Source of the DNA: SZUA-545 sp050297855
Lineage (GTDB): Bacteria > Campylobacterota > Campylobacteria > Campylobacterales > SZUA-545
Length of the DNA: 64,000 nucleotides
Assembly (NCBI GenBank): GCA_050297855.1
Contig: JBNKTC010000022.1
Span: 35,414-99,413, forward strand
Direction: 5' to 3'
The notes below the pieces were generated by a model that saw only the letters and a program-made list of their open reading frames with translations, was not told the origin of the DNA and ran no database searches. A program made the position numbers and the translations under genes. Below, piece after piece: positions 1-8,932 of the stretch. Position 1 is the stretch's first letter. Each line of letters begins with the position of its first letter.

Positions 1-365
1 CCGAAGACGGTACGTCACAGTACAAGGAAGGCCATAGTATCGATGCGGGATTTGATTTTGTCTTTGACACCCTGTATGATGCTTCCTCTTCAAGTAATAT
101 CCTCCCTTTTCTAAGAGCCGGTATAGGGATCGGTTTTTATGAACACCTTGATGAGGATAAGATCTATTATGAGGACGATACGGCTACGGCGGTCGAAGTG
201 CGACTCGGGGTGGGGATATATTATCAGATCGACAGGACGTTTGAAGTGGCTGCAAGTCTCGAGCGTCTCGCCTCGGTCCAGTACTTTAAGGATACCAACG
301 ACAACACACTGGAGATCACCGATGCGCTCAGCAGTCTTTCTGTCGGTGTCAACTACCACTTTTAA
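1..365 (+). CDS. Outer-membrane beta-barrel protein, C-terminal part (5' end outside window)
   Basis: Reading from base 3 gives about 120 residues ending NYHF and a TAA at 363-365; the start lies upstream of the window. The visible part alternates polar and hydrophobic residues in short strands separated by acidic turns and ends in an aromatic Phe, the usual C-terminal signal of an outer-membrane barrel recognised by the Bam machinery. A small OmpA/OmpW-like or porin-family barrel is likely, but no specific family can be named from this piece. It lies 32 bp upstream of rluD on the same strand. Confidence 0.7.
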   Translation, partial: EDGTSQYKEGHSIDAGFDFVFDTLYDASSSSNILPFLRAGIGIGFYEHLDEDKIYYEDDTATAVEVRLGVGIYYQIDRTFEVAASLERLASVQYFKDTNDNTLEITDALSSLSVGVNYHF

Positions 366-397
366 AGAAGAGAAATCGTTCTGCTATAATAGCGCCC

Positions 398-1375
398 ATG
401 AAAACAGAGCACTATATAGCAGACGAATATGAACGTTTGGATATCTATCTTTCGAAGAAGATCGATGAATCTAGATCGGCAGTTTCCAATTTAATTAAAA
501 AATCTGCCGTAAAAATTAACGACCACGCCGTCAACAAACCATCCCATAAACTCCGCCCGGACGACCGGGTCACCATCGTTTTTCCCGAAACGGAGACCAC
601 ACCGGCAGACCTCATCCCGGACTTCGACGTCCCCATCGTCTACGAAGACGACCAGATCCTGGTGATCAACAAACCCTCCGGCGTCGTCGTCCACCCCGCC
701 CCGAGTTTTCACGGCCCGACCCTCGTCGACTGGCTGAAACAGAAGGGGATCTCCCTCTCCACCATCAGCGGCGAAGAGCGCCACGGGATCGTCCACCGCA
801 TCGATAAAGAGACCAGCGGCGCCATGGTCATCGCCAAGACCAACGAGGCCCACCAGCTCCTCTCCGACCAGCTCAAAGACCGCAGCATGGGGCGCTACTA
901 CCTCGCCCTCATCGACCTGCCGCTCAAGGACCACTGCATCGTCGACGCCCCCATCGCCAGGAACCCGAAGAACCGCCTCAAGATGGGCATTGTCCCCGGT
1001 GGGAAGGAGGCCAAAAGCGCCTTTGCCAAGCTGGCCCTGGCCGCCAACGAAAAAACAGAGCTCATCGCCGCCAAACTCTTCTCCGGGCGCACCCACCAGA
1101 TCCGTGTCCACCTAAGCAGCCTCCAGCGCCATATCCTGGGCGACGTCCTATACGGTTATAAGGGGAATGATAGTAAAATCGACCGAGTTTTTTTGCACGC
1201 TTATCTTCTCTATCTGAACCATCCGACGACCAAAAAACAGATGCATTTCAAGGCGGAACTTCCTGCGGATTTTACCGCGGTACTGGATAGGGACTTTCAA
1301 AAGGAAACCATACATGAGACGATTTCTCCTGAGCATATTGTTAACCGCTTCAGCGATTGTGCTGACTGGGTGTAA
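398..1375 (+). CDS. rluD: RluA/RluD-family 23S rRNA pseudouridine synthase
   Basis: The 325-residue protein isomerises uridines in large-subunit rRNA. It has an N-terminal S4 RNA-binding domain (about residues 12-62, KSAVKINDHAVNK) and the RluA catalytic core. The signature HRIDKETSG is at 133-141, with Asp136 as the expected catalytic residue, and SGRTHQIRVHL lies further on. Assignment to RluD rather than another RluA-family member rests on the S4 domain and size and is not certain. The last 20 or so residues overlap the next gene by 62 nt and do not look like family sequence, so the tail may simply be readthrough to the first available stop. Confidence 0.85.
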   Translation: MKTEHYIADEYERLDIYLSKKIDESRSAVSNLIKKSAVKINDHAVNKPSHKLRPDDRVTIVFPETETTPADLIPDFDVPIVYEDDQILVINKPSGVVVHPAPSFHGPTLVDWLKQKGISLSTISGEERHGIVHRIDKETSGAMVIAKTNEAHQLLSDQLKDRSMGRYYLALIDLPLKDHCIVDAPIARNPKNRLKMGIVPGGKEAKSAFAKLALAANEKTELIAAKLFSGRTHQIRVHLSSLQRHILGDVLYGYKGNDSKIDRVFLHAYLLYLNHPTTKKQMHFKAELPADFTAVLDRDFQKETIHETISPEHIVNRFSDCADWV

Positions 1376-2582
1376 CAGCGGCGGCCCCAAGGTCTATAAA
1401 GAACCCAAGATCGATAAAAACCTGCCTACCCCGCAGAACATCAAGCATATCTCCGACGTTACCTCCGTCGCCTTCGAATGGGACCGGATCAACGACACCA
1501 ATGTCCGGGGCATCGCTGTCTACCGTGGCGAAGCCGGGGGCAAACTGGTCCGCGTAGGCGAAGTGGACTCCCGCTTCTCGACCCACTACGTCGACCTGGA
1601 GCTCAAACCGGGCACCGAATACAACTACCGTCTTGCAACCTACAGCGAAGCCGGCTTCCAGTCCGTCGGGACCGACTCCGTTGTCACCAAGACCCTGGAT
1701 GTCCCCGCCGCCCTCGCCTTTGTGACCAAGGTCGACCACCTGCCCCGTATGGCCAAGCTGATCTTCCGGCCCCATCCGGATACGACGATCAACCGTTACG
1801 TGATCGAGCGCCGCACCCCGATCAAACGGGAGTGGGAAGAGATCGCCACGATCGAAGGGCGCCTGAATGCCGAGTACATCGATACGGGGCTGGAAGATGA
1901 AAAAGCGTATGAATACCGCATCTATGCCCAGCGCTACGACGATATCCGCTCCCAGCCCAGCAAAGTGGTCCACATCTCCACCAAAAAACTCCCCGACGTT
2001 ATCCAGAACATCGGGGCGTCAAACAACCTGCCCAGAGAGATCAAAGTCACCTGGCAGCAGCTTCCCGGAGAAAATGCCCTTAGTTATAACGTCTACGCCG
2101 CCAAGTTCCAGGAAGGCCCTTACGACAAGGTGACCAGCATCAAAAACCAGGGTGAATATACCCACCATATCGACGCCGACGGCGAGGTGCAGTTTTATAA
2201 GGTGACCGCCGTGGACAAGGACGGCCTGGAGTCCATGATGCCCGAGATCCCCGCCCAGGGTGCGACACGGGCCAAGCCCCTCACCCCGACTATCCTCAAG
2301 GCGGAAGTCCGTAAGGGCAAACCGCACATCGAATGGTCCAGCAACGACGTCAACGTCGTGGAGTTCAAGATCGTCCGGACCAAAGTGGACGGTTTCTTCT
2401 CCAGGGAGAGCGTCACCTTTACCGATATCAAGGGCAAGAAGTTCGACGATACGAGCGAAGGGTTCCAGCCCAACACGGACTTTATCTATGCGATCATCGC
2501 CGTCGATAACAAGGGGATCGAATCCTATCCCAGCGATGAAGTGACGCTGCGCTACGAGCTGCAGGAAGGACCGGCCAAGTAA
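1314..2582 (+). CDS. Fibronectin type III repeat lipoprotein
   Basis: The 422-residue protein starts with a lipoprotein signal peptide ending in the lipobox LTGC (Cys at residue 20), so it should be lipid-anchored in the cell envelope. About four FnIII-like domains follow (roughly residues 40-125, 130-215, 220-305 and 315-410), each with the FEW or ITW type strand B pattern and a Tyr-containing C-terminal strand such as YNYRLATYSEAG. The start is fixed by the signal peptide even though it lies 62 nt inside rluD. The stop overlaps the trmB start (TAATG). Function is unknown; binding to peptidoglycan, glycans or partner proteins is plausible. Its place upstream of the ftsE-ftsX-envC genes hints at an envelope role. 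Confidence 0.8.
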   Translation: MRRFLLSILLTASAIVLTGCNSGGPKVYKEPKIDKNLPTPQNIKHISDVTSVAFEWDRINDTNVRGIAVYRGEAGGKLVRVGEVDSRFSTHYVDLELKPGTEYNYRLATYSEAGFQSVGTDSVVTKTLDVPAALAFVTKVDHLPRMAKLIFRPHPDTTINRYVIERRTPIKREWEEIATIEGRLNAEYIDTGLEDEKAYEYRIYAQRYDDIRSQPSKVVHISTKKLPDVIQNIGASNNLPREIKVTWQQLPGENALSYNVYAAKFQEGPYDKVTSIKNQGEYTHHIDADGEVQFYKVTAVDKDGLESMMPEIPAQGATRAKPLTPTILKAEVRKGKPHIEWSSNDVNVVEFKIVRTKVDGFFSRESVTFTDIKGKKFDDTSEGFQPNTDFIYAIIAVDNKGIESYPSDEVTLRYELQEGPAK

Positions 2583-3763
2583 TGCCCCACTCCCTTCTCG
2601 CCTCTTTCGATTTTCCAAAAACACCCGTGACGCACAATGGGATCAGCTACGACTTCATCACCAAGCCCTACAAACGCCACGGCGTCATCGGCGTCCGGGC
2701 CGAGGGGCACCGTTTCCTCCTGAAATATATCCAGAAAGAGAACGGCACCCTGGTCAAGACCGACAAGTCCACCCGTATCCCGAAACTGGGGATCATCAAA
2801 AACGCCATCAACGGCTTTAGCGAAGTCACCCATGCCGTAGTGGCCGCTGCGAATACCAACATCACCCGCAAAGACCCCGAGTACCCCAACTACAAGGACC
2901 TGGAGTTTTTCCTGAACGATTTCACCTACGACAGGGAGATCTGGATCGAAGTCGGTTTCGGCAGCGGCCGCCACCTTCTCCACAACGCAAAAAGCAACCC
3001 GGACGTCATCCACATCGGCCTGGAGATCCACAAACCCTCCGCCGAACAGGTACTCAAACAGTGCAAACTGCAAAATATCGACAACCTCTTCGTCGTCGAC
3101 TTCGACGCGCGGATCTTCCTAGAGATCCTGCCCGCCAACAGCGTCAAACGGATATTCGTCCACTTCCCCGTCCCCTGGAACAAGGCCCCCCACCGCCGCG
3201 TCATGTCTAAAAGCTTCATCGACGAGGCGGTCACGGTCCTGGAGAAGAACGGGACCCTGGAACTGCGCACCGATTCCAAGGAGTATATGGACTACTCCTA
3301 CGCCCTCTTTATGGACCTGGACACCTGCCAGCTGGATGCGAAAAAGAACCACTTCCTTGAAGTCTCGAGCAAATACGAAGACCGCTGGAAAAAGATGGAG
3401 AAGGATTTCTACGACCTTACCTTTACCAATGTCAAAGAGAGCGAACCCAAAAAACGCGACTTCGACTTCAGCTTCAAAAGCCGCATCCCTTTCGAGAAGT
3501 TCGTGGAGCGGATCGGAACGGAGACGATCATCGAAAAAGAGTACCTCATCAGTGCCAAGGAGAAGTACCCCATGGCCGAAACCGGCAACGGGCTGGTGAA
3601 GCTGACGATGGGGGCATTCGGGACGCCCCAGTCCCTTTATCTTCTTTTTTCGGACGGGAAGGTAGAATATTACCCAAAGATACCGTACCCGACACAGGCG
3701 AATATCCAAGCACACCAAAAACTGGAAGCGATCATCGATGGCAACGATCATACAAGCGAGTAA
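2582..3763 (+). CDS. trmB: tRNA (guanine-N7-)-methyltransferase, long Campylobacterota form
   Basis: It methylates G46 in the tRNA variable loop using S-adenosylmethionine. The Rossmann methyltransferase core starts around residue 118 with WIEVGFGSGRHLL (SAM motif I), then HIGLEIHKPSAEQV (motif II) and RIFVHFPVPWNKAPHRRV, which corresponds to the conserved FPDPW.K..H..RR motif. At 393 residues it is much longer than the usual 210-240. The extra N-terminal 110 residues and C-terminal 120 residues are typical of the form in this phylum. The start overlaps the preceding stop and the 3' end overlaps ftsE by 26 nt, so translation is probably coupled. Confidence 0.9.
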   Translation: MPHSLLASFDFPKTPVTHNGISYDFITKPYKRHGVIGVRAEGHRFLLKYIQKENGTLVKTDKSTRIPKLGIIKNAINGFSEVTHAVVAAANTNITRKDPEYPNYKDLEFFLNDFTYDREIWIEVGFGSGRHLLHNAKSNPDVIHIGLEIHKPSAEQVLKQCKLQNIDNLFVVDFDARIFLEILPANSVKRIFVHFPVPWNKAPHRRVMSKSFIDEAVTVLEKNGTLELRTDSKEYMDYSYALFMDLDTCQLDAKKNHFLEVSSKYEDRWKKMEKDFYDLTFTNVKESEPKKRDFDFSFKSRIPFEKFVERIGTETIIEKEYLISAKEKYPMAETGNGLVKLTMGAFGTPQSLYLLFSDGKVEYYPKIPYPTQANIQAHQKLEAIIDGNDHTSE

Positions 3764-4406
3764 CCTTACCTTAGCCTACGACCGTAGAGAACAGATCCTG
3801 ACCGAGATCGATTTTGAGATCGAACAGGGCGAACTGGTCTTTATCACCGGTATGAGCGGGAGCGGCAAATCGACCCTGCTCAAATCCCTCTACGGCGCCA
3901 TCATCCCGGCCGAAGGGAGCCTCCGCGTCGGCAGCTACGACCTCGCCCGCGCCAAAAAGTCACATATCAATGCCCTGCGCCGCAGTATCGGGATCGTCTT
4001 CCAGGATTATAAGCTCATCAAAGAGTGGAACATCGAAAAGAACATCGCCCTGCCGATGATCATCGGCGGCTACTCCCGGGATATGGTCACCCGCCAGGTG
4101 GACAAGCTGCTGACGCATGTCAAGCTCACCCACCGCAAAGACCGCTTCCCCGAAGAGCTTTCAGGCGGCGAGCAGCAGCGTGCCGGCGTCGCCCGCGCCC
4201 TGGCCCACAACCCCGACATCATCCTCGCCGACGAACCGACGGGGAACCTGGATGATTACTCCACCGAACTGGTCATGGACCTCTTCCTCAAGGTCAATGC
4301 CCTGGGCAAGACGGTGATCATCGTCACCCACCGTATGCCCAATAACCTCAACATCGCCTACCGCCACTTCCATCTGGAGAACAGGGGGATCAATGAATAC
4401 ACTTAA
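3738..4406 (+). CDS. ftsE: Cell-division ABC transporter ATPase FtsE
   Basis: The 222-residue ABC ATPase carries Walker A GMSGSGKST, signature LSGGEQQRAGVARALA, Walker B IILADEPTGNLDD and the switch His in IIVTHRM. The NLDD motif and length fit FtsE/LolD-type subunits, and the next gene encodes an FtsX-like permease, so FtsE is the best call. In known systems FtsEX does not transport a substrate. It uses ATP to control septal peptidoglycan hydrolysis through an EnvC-type activator, which is encoded two genes downstream. The start lies inside trmB (26-nt overlap) with GGAAG upstream as a weak ribosome site. Confidence 0.9.
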   Translation: MATIIQASNLTLAYDRREQILTEIDFEIEQGELVFITGMSGSGKSTLLKSLYGAIIPAEGSLRVGSYDLARAKKSHINALRRSIGIVFQDYKLIKEWNIEKNIALPMIIGGYSRDMVTRQVDKLLTHVKLTHRKDRFPEELSGGEQQRAGVARALAHNPDIILADEPTGNLDDYSTELVMDLFLKVNALGKTVIIVTHRMPNNLNIAYRHFHLENRGINEYT

Positions 4407-5208
4407 AAACCACCTCTCCCTGGTCTTTGCCCTGGTGACGATGCTGATCGCCATCCAGACGGTCATCTCACTTCAGCACATCATCACGGAATACGAAGAA
4501 AAGATCGCCGGGGAGTACTCCCTGATCATCGTCAGCAAAGAGTCCCTCGAGATCGAAAACGTCCGCCTGCTGACGCACATGATCGCCTCCATGGAACCCA
4601 TCGATGCCTCCAAGGTCGTGGAAGAGATCAAAGGCAACCTGACCAAGAACAACGAAGAGCTGCTCAAAGCCTCCCTGCCCAAGTTCTACCGCCTTCGGCT
4701 GATCAAATACCCTTCGGCGAGGGAGCTGAAACGGACCGTCGAAGACCTGAAACGCAACAAGAGCATCGTGACCGTAGAGAGTTTCGCCAAGAGCCAAAAC
4801 GATCTCTACTCCGTACTGCTTCTGAATAAGACGGTCCTGACGATCTTCTCCACCCTCATCTTCCTCATCGCCTCCCTTCTGGTCGTACGCCAGATGGAGG
4901 TGTGGCGGTTCCGTCACAGCGAACGGATGCAGATCATGGCGATCTTCGGGGCGGCGTTGTGGCTGCGCAGCGCGGTACTCTACCGGCTGGCCGTCATCGA
5001 CTCCGTCGTCAGTACCCTGATCGTTTCGGGGCTCTTCTACTTCCTGAGCACCGACGCCACGACCAAAGCCTACCTGGCCGACCTGGGACTGGGAAAGATC
5101 AGTTTTGATTTCAGCGGGGATGCGATCATCCTCTTCTGTGTAGCACTGGGGATCTCCATTGCCAGCGTTATGTATGTCATCGTCAAGTCCGACGAAGAGA
5201 TGCAATGA
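4393..5208 (+). CDS. ftsX: Cell-division permease FtsX
   Basis: The 271-residue inner-membrane protein has the FtsX layout: one N-terminal TM (about residues 9-28), a periplasmic domain of about 120 residues, and three C-terminal TM segments (around 152-170, 195-215 and 240-262) carrying the FtsX-type permease domain. The periplasmic domain would contact the coiled coil of the EnvC-like protein encoded next. It overlaps ftsE by 14 nt and the downstream gene by 4 nt (ATGA), giving a translationally coupled ftsE-ftsX-envC unit. Sequence conservation in FtsX is low, so identification leans on topology and neighbours. Confidence 0.85.
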   Translation: MNTLKNHLSLVFALVTMLIAIQTVISLQHIITEYEEKIAGEYSLIIVSKESLEIENVRLLTHMIASMEPIDASKVVEEIKGNLTKNNEELLKASLPKFYRLRLIKYPSARELKRTVEDLKRNKSIVTVESFAKSQNDLYSVLLLNKTVLTIFSTLIFLIASLLVVRQMEVWRFRHSERMQIMAIFGAALWLRSAVLYRLAVIDSVVSTLIVSGLFYFLSTDATTKAYLADLGLGKISFDFSGDAIILFCVALGISIASVMYVIVKSDEEMQ

Positions 5209-6473
5209 CAAAAAAACTTCTCCTGCTGGCACTTTTGGCCCTTGCCGTCGCGGATACGGGCAAGCTCGACCAGAAGATCAGCAAGACCCAAAAAGAGCTC
5301 TCCAAAAAACAGCACCAGCTTGAGACCACCAGCCTCACACTCGAGGAGCTTGGCAAAAGCATCGTCAGGCAGCAGCACGATGTCAACAAGCTCTCCGGCC
5401 AGCTAAAAAACCTCTCCGCTTCTATCCGCCAGGACAAAGAGAAACTCACCAAAAAAGCGAAGCACAAAGAGGAACTGCTGGACAAACGGCGCGATGCCCT
5501 GGACAAACGCAACGCCCTGGAGAAGAAGCTGATCGACATCATCGTCAACGACCTCGCCTACAGTGAAGTCATCGCCCAGGAGGGCAAGACCGGCAACGCC
5601 AAGGATATCATCAAAAAAGAGATCTTCGTCAAACTCAAGGGGCTGGTCCTCTCACAATCCAAAGAGCTTAAAGCGGAGTTCGCCCGCTATGTCCTGGAGG
5701 TCAGGGACCTTGACAAAGAGATCGAAGCCCTGACCAAGGAGATCGGCGAGCTGCGCAATGCCAAGATCGAAGTCGCCTCCCTCAAAGATAAAAAAGAGCG
5801 GCAGCTTGAAAAACTCAACCGCGAAAAAGCGATCTACAAAAAGCGTCTCACCTCCCTGATGCGCGAGCAGGAGAGCAGCCAGGACCTGCTGGATCAGCTC
5901 AAACTCACCAAAAAACAGCTTGTCGCCAAAGAGAAAGAGCGCAAGCGCCGTGCCGAAGCGGAACGCAGAGAGCGGGAACGCCGTGCCAAGGAAGAGAAGA
6001 CGGCCGTGGTAACCAAACCGGCGGACACGTCGGGTATCCATGTACGGAAACTGGGCTCCTCCTACCAGGATGTGGACATCACCCACCTGAAGCTGCACAA
6101 GGTCAAGGCCCCCATCGACGGGTTTAAGATCACCAAGAAGTTCGGTTCCTACCACGACCCGGTCTATAACATCAAGATCCACAACGACTCCGTCAGCATG
6201 AAACCCAACCGCCGCGACAGCGTTGTCCGCTCCGTCCTGGGGGGCAAGGTGATCTTCGCCAAGGATTACAACGTCCTGGGCAAAACGGTCGTCATCGAAC
6301 ACCGCAACAACATCCTCACCTTCTACTCCAACCTCTCCACGATCGCCCCCGGCATCAAACCGGGCAAAAAGATCAATGCGAGAACGGCCGTGGGCCGGGT
6401 AGACGACGAGCTTAAATTCAAAGTGACCAAAGGGACGACGCTGGTCGACCCCCTGGAACTCATAAGGATCTGA
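5205..6473 (+). CDS. envC: EnvC-like coiled-coil/degenerate LytM protein
   Basis: The 422-residue protein has an N-terminal hydrophobic signal sequence (about residues 1-17), a very long charged coiled coil (about 20-265) and a C-terminal M23/LytM fold (about 295-422). The zinc-site residues of active M23 peptidases are missing: the first motif reads NIKIHND instead of H..G.D, the second reads FYSNLS instead of Y.HLS, and the final strand reads ELKFKV instead of LHFE. This is the pattern of EnvC, which lacks peptidase activity and activates amidases under FtsEX control. The 4-nt overlap with ftsX supports that role. Confidence 0.85.
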   Translation: MTKKLLLLALLALAVADTGKLDQKISKTQKELSKKQHQLETTSLTLEELGKSIVRQQHDVNKLSGQLKNLSASIRQDKEKLTKKAKHKEELLDKRRDALDKRNALEKKLIDIIVNDLAYSEVIAQEGKTGNAKDIIKKEIFVKLKGLVLSQSKELKAEFARYVLEVRDLDKEIEALTKEIGELRNAKIEVASLKDKKERQLEKLNREKAIYKKRLTSLMREQESSQDLLDQLKLTKKQLVAKEKERKRRAEAERRERERRAKEEKTAVVTKPADTSGIHVRKLGSSYQDVDITHLKLHKVKAPIDGFKITKKFGSYHDPVYNIKIHNDSVSMKPNRRDSVVRSVLGGKVIFAKDYNVLGKTVVIEHRNNILTFYSNLSTIAPGIKPGKKINARTAVGRVDDELKFKVTKGTTLVDPLELIRI

Positions 6474-6474
6474 C

Positions 6475-7374
6475 ATGCGACACTTTTTACTCCTTCTGTT
6501 CCTTTCCCTTTCGCTTGTTGCCACGGAGAAACCGACCGTCACGGTCAGTATCGTCCCATTGGAGACGTTTGTCAAGAAGATCGCCGGTGAACTGGTGGAG
6601 CTTAATGTCATGGTCCTTCCCGGCCACTCCCCGGCAACCTACGAGCCCAAGCCCTCCCAGATGCGGGCCCTCTCCCGCTCCCGGCTCTATTTTTCCGTGG
6701 GCGTTCCCTTTGAGACGGTCTGGCTGCCCCGTTTTGCGGATCAGAATCCGGACATGAAGATCGTCCCGACCCAGGCGGGACTGGAGCTGCTGGAGATGGC
6801 CTCTCATCATCATGAGGATGAGGGGGACGATGAGCACGATGCCCATGACGACCATGACCACGAAGAGGAAGATCATGAAGAGCATGGCGGAAAGGACCCC
6901 CATATCTGGCTCTCCCCCGCCAACGTCAAGGTGATGGCCCGGACGATCCTTACCGAACTGCTGGTGCTCCTGCCGGAAAACAAGGCAGTGATGACGGCCA
7001 ACTACAACAGATTCATCCAAGATATCGATGCGACCGACCAAAGACTCCGGGCCCTTCTTACTCCGCACAGGGGCAGTACATTTATGGTCTTCCACCCGAC
7101 CTGGGGATACCTGGCGAGGGATTACGGCCTGCAGCAGCTTCCCATCGAGATGGAGGGGAAAGAGCCGAGCCCCGCACGGCTCGGGGCATTTATCCGCAAA
7201 GCAAAAGAGCAGAAGGTACGGGCGATCTTCGTCCAGCCCGAATTCTCCCAGAAAGCGGCCAAGCTGATCGCCAAGGAGGCGAAGGTCACTGTCGTCTCCG
7301 TCTCCTCCCTCTCGGCCGAATGGGCTGAGAGCCTGCTCGCCTTCGCCCGGGCCTTCGGGAACAAGGGGCTCTAA
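6475..7374 (+). CDS. znuA: Zinc ABC transporter periplasmic binding protein ZnuA
   Basis: The 299-residue protein of cluster A-1 has a Sec signal (about residues 1-17, no lipobox), then the metal-site motifs GHSPATYEPKPSQ and DPHIWLSP, with FHPTWGYLARDYGL further on. Between residues 103 and 139 lies a His/Asp/Glu-rich loop (for example HHHEDEGDDEHDAHDDHDHE), the hallmark of zinc-specific ZnuA proteins and thought to capture Zn(II). It delivers the metal to ZnuBC, encoded immediately downstream. RBS AAGGA precedes the ATG, and the last base overlaps the znuC start. No Zur box is recognisable because the gene sits 1 nt after envC, so transcription probably comes from upstream. Confidence 0.92.
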   Translation: MRHFLLLLFLSLSLVATEKPTVTVSIVPLETFVKKIAGELVELNVMVLPGHSPATYEPKPSQMRALSRSRLYFSVGVPFETVWLPRFADQNPDMKIVPTQAGLELLEMASHHHEDEGDDEHDAHDDHDHEEEDHEEHGGKDPHIWLSPANVKVMARTILTELLVLLPENKAVMTANYNRFIQDIDATDQRLRALLTPHRGSTFMVFHPTWGYLARDYGLQQLPIEMEGKEPSPARLGAFIRKAKEQKVRAIFVQPEFSQKAAKLIAKEAKVTVVSVSSLSAEWAESLLAFARAFGNKGL

Positions 7375-8138
7375 TGCGCCAGATCGAAGCCGACGCACTC
7401 TCGTTTGCCTACGGAAAGAGTACGGTCCTTGAAGATATCTCGCTTCAGGTCGATGCGGGGGATTTCGTCGCCCTCATCGGTCCAAACGGCGGCGGGAAAA
7501 GCACCTTTTTAAAACTGATCCTGGGCCTTCTTGAACCCGCATCGGGCACCCTGCGTGTCATGGGCGACACCCCGGCCAAAGCCGCCCCCCTGATCGGCTA
7601 CGTCCCCCAGGATATCCACGCCAACCGCGGTTTTCCCGTCTCCGTACTGGAAGTGGTTCAGATGGGTCTGCTGGGACGGAAAAACATCCTTTTCCGCCAT
7701 AATGCGGACGAACGGGCCAAGGCGATGACGGCACTACAAAAAGTAGGCATGGAGGCGTATGCCTCCCGCCGCATCGACGACCTCTCGGGCGGCCAGCTCC
7801 AGCGTGTCTTCATCGCCCGGGCCCTGGTCTCGGAACCGAAGCTCCTGATCCTGGACGAACCCACCTCCAATATCGATTCGCGCGGCGAACAGGAGATCTA
7901 CGACCTGCTCAAAAAACTCAATAACGAGATCACCGTCATCGTCGTCAGCCACGATATCTCCTTTTTGCTCGATTATGCCAAAAAGGTCGTCTTTCTGAAT
8001 CGCCGTCTCACCCTGCATGATGCCCCTTCGATCACGCGTGAACATGTTATCAAGTCGCTGGGCATCAAGGACAACCACCTCTGCGAGGTGGAGCTGCTGA
8101 ACTATCTCTCCGGGGGGGCGTCATGCTCGAAATGCTAA
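7374..8138 (+). CDS. znuC: Zinc ABC transporter ATPase ZnuC
   Basis: The 254-residue ATPase powers high-affinity Zn(II) uptake. Visible motifs are Walker A GPNGGGKST, Q-loop GYVPQD, signature LSGGQLQRVFIARAL, Walker B LLILDEPTSNID and the switch His in VVSHD. The C-terminal tail of about 50 residues is longer than the core and ends in a Cys pair (SCSKC). The gene overlaps znuA by one base and znuB by 16 nt. Manganese or iron ABC uptake ATPases are similar, so zinc specificity is inferred from the His-rich ZnuA. Confidence 0.9.
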   Translation: MRQIEADALSFAYGKSTVLEDISLQVDAGDFVALIGPNGGGKSTFLKLILGLLEPASGTLRVMGDTPAKAAPLIGYVPQDIHANRGFPVSVLEVVQMGLLGRKNILFRHNADERAKAMTALQKVGMEAYASRRIDDLSGGQLQRVFIARALVSEPKLLILDEPTSNIDSRGEQEIYDLLKKLNNEITVIVVSHDISFLLDYAKKVVFLNRRLTLHDAPSITREHVIKSLGIKDNHLCEVELLNYLSGGASCSKC

Positions 8139-8932
8139 GCTACGACTTTATGCAAAACGCCCTGATCGCCGGGCTGTTGGTGAGCATCGCCGCCGGTTTT
8201 ATCGGGACCTTTATCGTCGTCAACCGCATGGTCTTCCTGGCTGGCGGGATCGCCCACTCCGCCTACGGCGGCGTCGGGATGGCGATCTATTTCGGCTTTT
8301 CGGTCCTGCTGGGTGCGGGGCTTTTTGCCGTAGCGGCCGGACTTTTGATGGCGTGGCTTACCTATGACAAAAAACGGCGACCCGATACGGTCATCGGGGT
8401 GATCTGGGCCCTTGGAATGGCCGTGGGGATCATCTTTACCGATATGACGCCGGGTTACAACGTCGACCTGATGAGCTATCTTTTCGGGAGCATCCTGGCC
8501 GTCCCCGGGGAGGATCTCTTTTTTATGCTTCTGCTCGACGGAGCCATTATCCTCCTGACCCTGCTTTTTTACAAAAGCTTTCTGGCCGTCTCCTACGATC
8601 CCGAGTTTGCCAGGCTTCGCGGCGTACCGGTCAAACTCTTCTATTTCCTGCTGCTCTGCCTGGCTGCCCTGACTGTCGTCGTAGCCATCCGTGTCGTGGG
8701 GCTTATCATGGTGATCGCCCTGCTGACGATCCCCACCTACATCGCCGAGCGCCTCTCGGGCTCCCTGCTCTCGATGATGGGGGTCGCGTCGCTCCTTGCT
8801 GCCCTTTTTAGTACGGCCGGCCTCTTCCTGGCCTACTATTACGACATCACATCCGGGGCTGCGATCATCATCGTCGCAGCGGCCGCGTTTTTCCTCTTCC
8901 TGGGCCTTTTGCGCCTCAAAGGACGTGCATGA
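8123..8932 (+). CDS. znuB: Zinc ABC transporter permease ZnuB
   Basis: The 269-residue, strongly hydrophobic protein belongs to the ABC-3 permease family, with about eight TM helices. Typical family stretches are VVNRMVFLAGGIAHSAYGGVG near the N-terminus and VVAIRVVGLIMVIALLTIP in the second half. It forms the membrane channel of the ZnuABC importer. It overlaps znuC by 16 nt and the next gene by 4 nt (ATGA), so the downstream NicO-type exporter gene is part of the same operon. Confidence 0.92.
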   Translation: MLEMLSYDFMQNALIAGLLVSIAAGFIGTFIVVNRMVFLAGGIAHSAYGGVGMAIYFGFSVLLGAGLFAVAAGLLMAWLTYDKKRRPDTVIGVIWALGMAVGIIFTDMTPGYNVDLMSYLFGSILAVPGEDLFFMLLLDGAIILLTLLFYKSFLAVSYDPEFARLRGVPVKLFYFLLLCLAALTVVVAIRVVGLIMVIALLTIPTYIAERLSGSLLSMMGVASLLAALFSTAGLFLAYYYDITSGAAIIIVAAAAFFLFLGLLRLKGRA

